The notes beneath the pieces are model-generated. The model was not told where the DNA came from. It made no database searches and worked only from the letters and a program-made list of their open reading frames with translations. From Margaritifera margaritifera (taxonomy: Eukaryota; Mollusca; Bivalvia; Unionida; Margaritiferidae): a stretch of DNA of 64,000 nucleotides. Of the stretch, positions 63,542 through 64,000 are shown in pieces. A program made the translations under genes and the position numbers. The stretch covers positions 62,001-126,000 of the forward strand of contig JAQPZY010001554.1 in assembly GCA_029931535.1 (NCBI GenBank). Direction: 5' to 3'. Position 1 is the stretch's first letter. Each line of letters opens with the position of its first letter.

Positions 63542-63801
63542 TATATAAAATCGTTCCCCTGGATTTTTTTTTTTTTTTCGCAATTTGTTATTTTACATAT
63601 TTTACATACCTAACAAATGTGCTGGAATGTGTCCGGATGCTGGGAACTTGTCCTGTCCATAAACTGTCATAAGCTCCCGCCTGACATAGGTGTGTAAGTT
63701 TTGATACAGAGGCTGAAGCTGATGAAGAAGACGCTCTATGTCTGTTTGGAATGTCTTGGATTCGTAAGATGACCGCCAGTATTCCCCGGTATCTTTGTAG
63801 C
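45221..63801 (-). CDS. ACE-like zinc metallopeptidase (family M2), 3' part of gene
   Basis: Nine exons on the minus strand encode about 460 residues matching the C-terminal two-thirds of one angiotensin-converting-enzyme domain. Family members cut dipeptides from the C-terminus of regulatory peptides, at the cell surface or outside the cell. The zinc site HHEMGH is in exon 4 and the third ligand (FHEAVGD) in exon 5, both intact. Other family landmarks: [47 protein letters not shown]. The C-terminus ends in a hydrophobic stretch ([17 protein letters not shown]), so the protein may be membrane-anchored. Splice phases agree at every junction except the last, where one extra base shifts the frame. 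The 5' exons lie beyond the window. Confidence 0.93.
45763..45840. repeat. (ATC)n-rich microsatellite
   Basis: ATC trinucleotides with GTC and ATT interruptions, in the last ACE-like intron. Gives long Ile or Met runs in translation. Confidence 0.9.
46614..46658. repeat. (CT)n microsatellite
   Basis: Perfect CT run of about 45 bp in the last ACE-like intron. Confidence 0.95.
46914..47303. repeat. 39-bp minisatellite, ten units
   Basis: Units of TGCATCTTGACAACAGATG + TAACAAATTTACAAATNCCC, 39 bp each. The period is a multiple of three, so both strands show long frames (128 and 106 codons) that are not genes. Confidence 0.95.
47660..47782 (-). CDS. ACE-like exon H
   Basis: Phase 2 at both ends; acceptor TTTGCAG, donor GTAACT. 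Encodes [20 protein letters not shown] and [17 protein letters not shown]; two conserved cysteines of a family disulphide are present. Confidence 0.93.
47850..47962. repeat. 55-bp tandem duplication
   Basis: TTGATCATTTTCATTGCACA ... CCCTTTGTACAGA occurs twice in tandem. Confidence 0.9.
48186..48522. repeat. 34-bp minisatellite, about ten units
   Basis: Units of ACTGGTACATAGTCAATCCC + TATCTACAAATGTA, in an ACE-like intron. Confidence 0.95.
48687..48958. repeat. dispersed repeat, copy 1
   Basis: Aligns by eye along about 270 bp with 62128-62392 in the same orientation. Shared anchors: AAAACA-GAATGCAGTTT, TATTTT-CTGTATA, GGGACATCAGTGAAA, GAACACCA, CCAT-TAATGTTAAA. Both copies lie in ACE-like introns. 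Confidence 0.55.
49100..49537. repeat. 55-bp-type minisatellite, about eight units
   Basis: Units of GATTCACTGCTCATCTTTAT + GTAAAACATG + GAAGGCAAGGATTGGGATAA + ACAG, with one unit partly duplicated. Confidence 0.9.
49544..49735. repeat. short-period degenerate repeat (GGTTTACAGAGGAAGCC)
   Basis: About ten imperfect 17-20 bp units directly after the 55-bp array. Confidence 0.75.
49967..50065 (-). CDS. ACE-like exon G
   Basis: Phase 2 at both ends; acceptor CTACAG, donor GTAAGA. Encodes [20 protein letters not shown] and YPYIR. Substrate-binding residues of the family map near here. Confidence 0.92.
50517..50730. mobile_element. MITE with two consecutive hairpins
   Basis: Imperfect terminal inverted repeats of 18 bp (TTACCGTATATACTTGCG at 50517-50534 and its complement-like partner at 50713-50730). 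Inside are two hairpins: arms 50554-50576/50596-50618 (23 bp, perfect) and 50639-50660/50680-50701 (22 bp, one mismatch). The arms share CATAGACCC(A/T)GATCTG and both loops contain a CGCATAATG-like core. It has no coding capacity and lies in an ACE-like intron. Confidence 0.75.
51099..51243 (-). CDS. ACE-like exon F
   Basis: Enters in phase 1, leaves in phase 2; acceptor CTCCTTTTAG, donor GTACTT (weak). Encodes [19 protein letters not shown] and [13 protein letters not shown]. The frame reads a further 20 codons into the intron, which is not coding. Confidence 0.94.
53218..53262. repeat. (TA)n microsatellite
   Basis: Perfect TA run of about 45 bp in an ACE-like intron. Confidence 0.95.
54885..55007 (+). 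repeat. left terminal inverted repeat of the MULE (iterons)
   Basis: About seven GACAAAAG-C(A)CGCA iterons. They create false open frames on the minus strand. Confidence 0.8.
55133..55420 (-). pseudogene. MULE transposase C-terminal fragment (other frame)
   Basis: Continues with [10 protein letters not shown], then [27 protein letters not shown] and [10 protein letters not shown], typical of the region after the catalytic core in FLYWCH/MULE proteins. Truncated before the usual C-terminus. Confidence 0.75.
55386..55691 (-). pseudogene. MULE transposase catalytic-domain fragment
   Basis: Contains [30 protein letters not shown], then [11 protein letters not shown] and [11 protein letters not shown]. 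The TDF(E)-A and C/WFFH-like stretches are the core pattern of MULE transposases. The second acidic position is altered (K after TDF). A frameshift near 55440 moves the remainder to the next frame. Confidence 0.75.
55715..55903 (-). pseudogene. FLYWCH zinc-finger part of the MULE transposase
   Basis: ATG at 55903. Shows [10 protein letters not shown], then a stop where the family has an aromatic residue (before [14 protein letters not shown]), and ends with EHNHAP. These are the Tyr, Cys-Cys and His-x-His landmarks of a FLYWCH finger. Only about 60 codons; the linker to the catalytic core is missing. Confidence 0.7.
56034..56181 (-). repeat. right terminal inverted repeat of the MULE (iterons)
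   Basis: Read on the minus strand: CCTGACAAAAGTGCGCAGGA and further iterons, matching the left end. Confidence 0.8.
56468..56566 (-). CDS. ACE-like exon E with the third zinc ligand
   Basis: Phase 1 at both ends; acceptor TTTTCAATAG, donor [14 protein letters not shown] supplies the third zinc ligand; STPKHL follows. Confidence 0.94.
58035..59265. repeat. about 51-bp minisatellite, over 20 units
   Basis: Units of TTGTAGTTTTTTACAATTAC + TTTGACACAATGTGCCTGGG + GATGAATACC, 49-53 bp, more diverged toward both ends. In the ACE-like intron between exons D and E. The minus-strand frames of 61-105 codons ([14 protein letters not shown] repeats) are artefacts of a period near a multiple of three. 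Confidence 0.95.
59808..59932 (-). CDS. ACE-like exon D with the zinc-binding HHEMGH motif
   Basis: Enters in phase 2, leaves in phase 1; acceptor CTACAG, donor GTAAAA. Contains [17 protein letters not shown] (two zinc-ligand histidines and the catalytic glutamate). It continues as HRGGANPG, whereas most family members have an acidic residue in place of the first glycine (REGANPG). Confidence 0.95.
60873..61042 (-). CDS. ACE-like exon C
   Basis: Enters in phase 0, leaves in phase 2; acceptor TTTTTTCAG, donor GTAGAA (weak). Encodes the segment with [19 protein letters not shown] and [15 protein letters not shown]. Confidence 0.93.
61696..61930. repeat. 47-bp minisatellite, five units
   Basis: Units of CCACTTCAGTGTTCACCCAA + ATCGTACCCCTTTTTAAATA + ACGTACT, little diverged, so probably recent. 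Confidence 0.95.
62128..62392. repeat. dispersed repeat, copy 2
   Basis: Second copy of the block at 48687-48958. Confidence 0.55.
62496..62593 (-). CDS. ACE-like exon B
   Basis: Enters in phase 1, leaves in phase 0; acceptor TTGCAG, donor GTAAGT. Encodes [17 protein letters not shown]..., which lines part of the active-site cleft in the family. Confidence 0.93.
62709..62967 (+). other. protein-like frame ending in a 39-bp poly(A), possible retrocopy
   Basis: Plus-strand frame of about 73 codons, basic and helical ([35 protein letters not shown]), runs straight into (A)39 at 62929-62967, antisense to the ACE-like gene in its intron. It could be a retroposed transcript fragment whose family I do not recognise, or a chance frame next to an A-tract. 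No clear target duplication was seen. Confidence 0.25.
63459..63547. repeat. (TA)n microsatellite
   Basis: About 89 bp of TA with one CAC interruption, between ACE-like exons A and B. Confidence 0.95.
63610..63801 (-). CDS. ACE-like exon A
   Basis: Begins after a CCCTCCAG acceptor (enters in phase 1) and ends before a GTATGT donor (phase 1). Contains [28 protein letters not shown] and GHIPAHLL, conserved in the ACE family. The preceding exon is outside the window. Confidence 0.93.
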
Positions 63802-63827
63802 CTGGAGGGGATCATTATATTTGAAGA

Positions 63828-63830
<3 letters not shown>

Positions 63831-63888
<58 letters not shown>
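63831..63888. repeat. (TA)n microsatellite just upstream of ACE-like exon A
   Basis: Perfect TA run; on the minus strand it lies about 30 bp upstream of the exon A acceptor. Confidence 0.95.
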
Positions 63889-63891
<3 letters not shown>

Positions 63892-64000
63892 TAAAGCAAA
63901 CTACATTTACAAACGTCCCCCAAAAGACACAAGTTAAATTACGGCTATGAGCATTAATAACATCGTAACAGTTCACAGCAGAGTACAGAATATATATATA

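Overview
This is an AT-rich metazoan nuclear segment, most likely from a mollusc and perhaps a bivalve. The reasons are spliceosomal introns, long (TA)n tracts, many intronic minisatellites, and repeat motifs I associate with mollusc genomes (CCACGAAA arrays, GATCTGGGTC hairpins, TCAAGGTCA-rich degenerate repeats). That assignment is from memory, not from a search. Most long open frames here are microsatellite or minisatellite artefacts. Real coding sequence is sparse and split into exons.

Region by region. (1) 1-20,570: two copies of one Tigger/pogo-like DNA transposon (TA target site, CAGT...ACTG ends) sit in inverted orientation at 1-1304 (cut by the window edge) and 18744-20568. Between them is a minus-strand two-exon gene (3574 to 2258) for a 107-residue secreted precursor: signal peptide, pro-region, and a C-terminal part with six cysteines spaced C-x3-CC-x7-C-x3-C-x7-C. 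I do not recognise it. Two exons of another unrecognised minus-strand gene (4472 to 3649) end only 74 bp upstream of its start codon. The rest of this region is gene-poor and microsatellite-rich. (2) 20.6-36.4 kb: no convincing gene; degenerate tandem repeats and (TA)n tracts. (3) 36.4-41.3 kb: a compact, visibly GC-richer block with packed, partly overlapping frames on both strands. It looks like a decayed integrated dsDNA virus or Maverick/Polinton-like element: a broken capsid-like gene, a fibre-like gene with two in-frame stops, several small membrane or amphipathic proteins, and a LINE 3' end inserted in the middle. No polymerase, integrase or packaging ATPase was found. (4) 45.2-63.8 kb: the 3' part of an angiotensin-converting-enzyme-like (ACE, peptidase family M2) gene on the minus strand. 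Nine exons are recoverable with consistent splice phases at seven of the eight junctions, including the HHEMGH zinc site. The last junction is off by one nucleotide. The 5' end of the gene lies beyond base 64,000. Its introns carry at least six minisatellite arrays, a MITE with twin hairpins, a fossil FLYWCH/MULE transposon, and two copies of another dispersed repeat.

How the parts relate: the ACE-like enzyme would be a secreted or membrane-bound zinc dipeptidyl carboxypeptidase that trims bioactive peptides. The cysteine-rich precursor near the left end is a separate secreted product. Everything else that can be read is mobile or viral debris and simple repeats.
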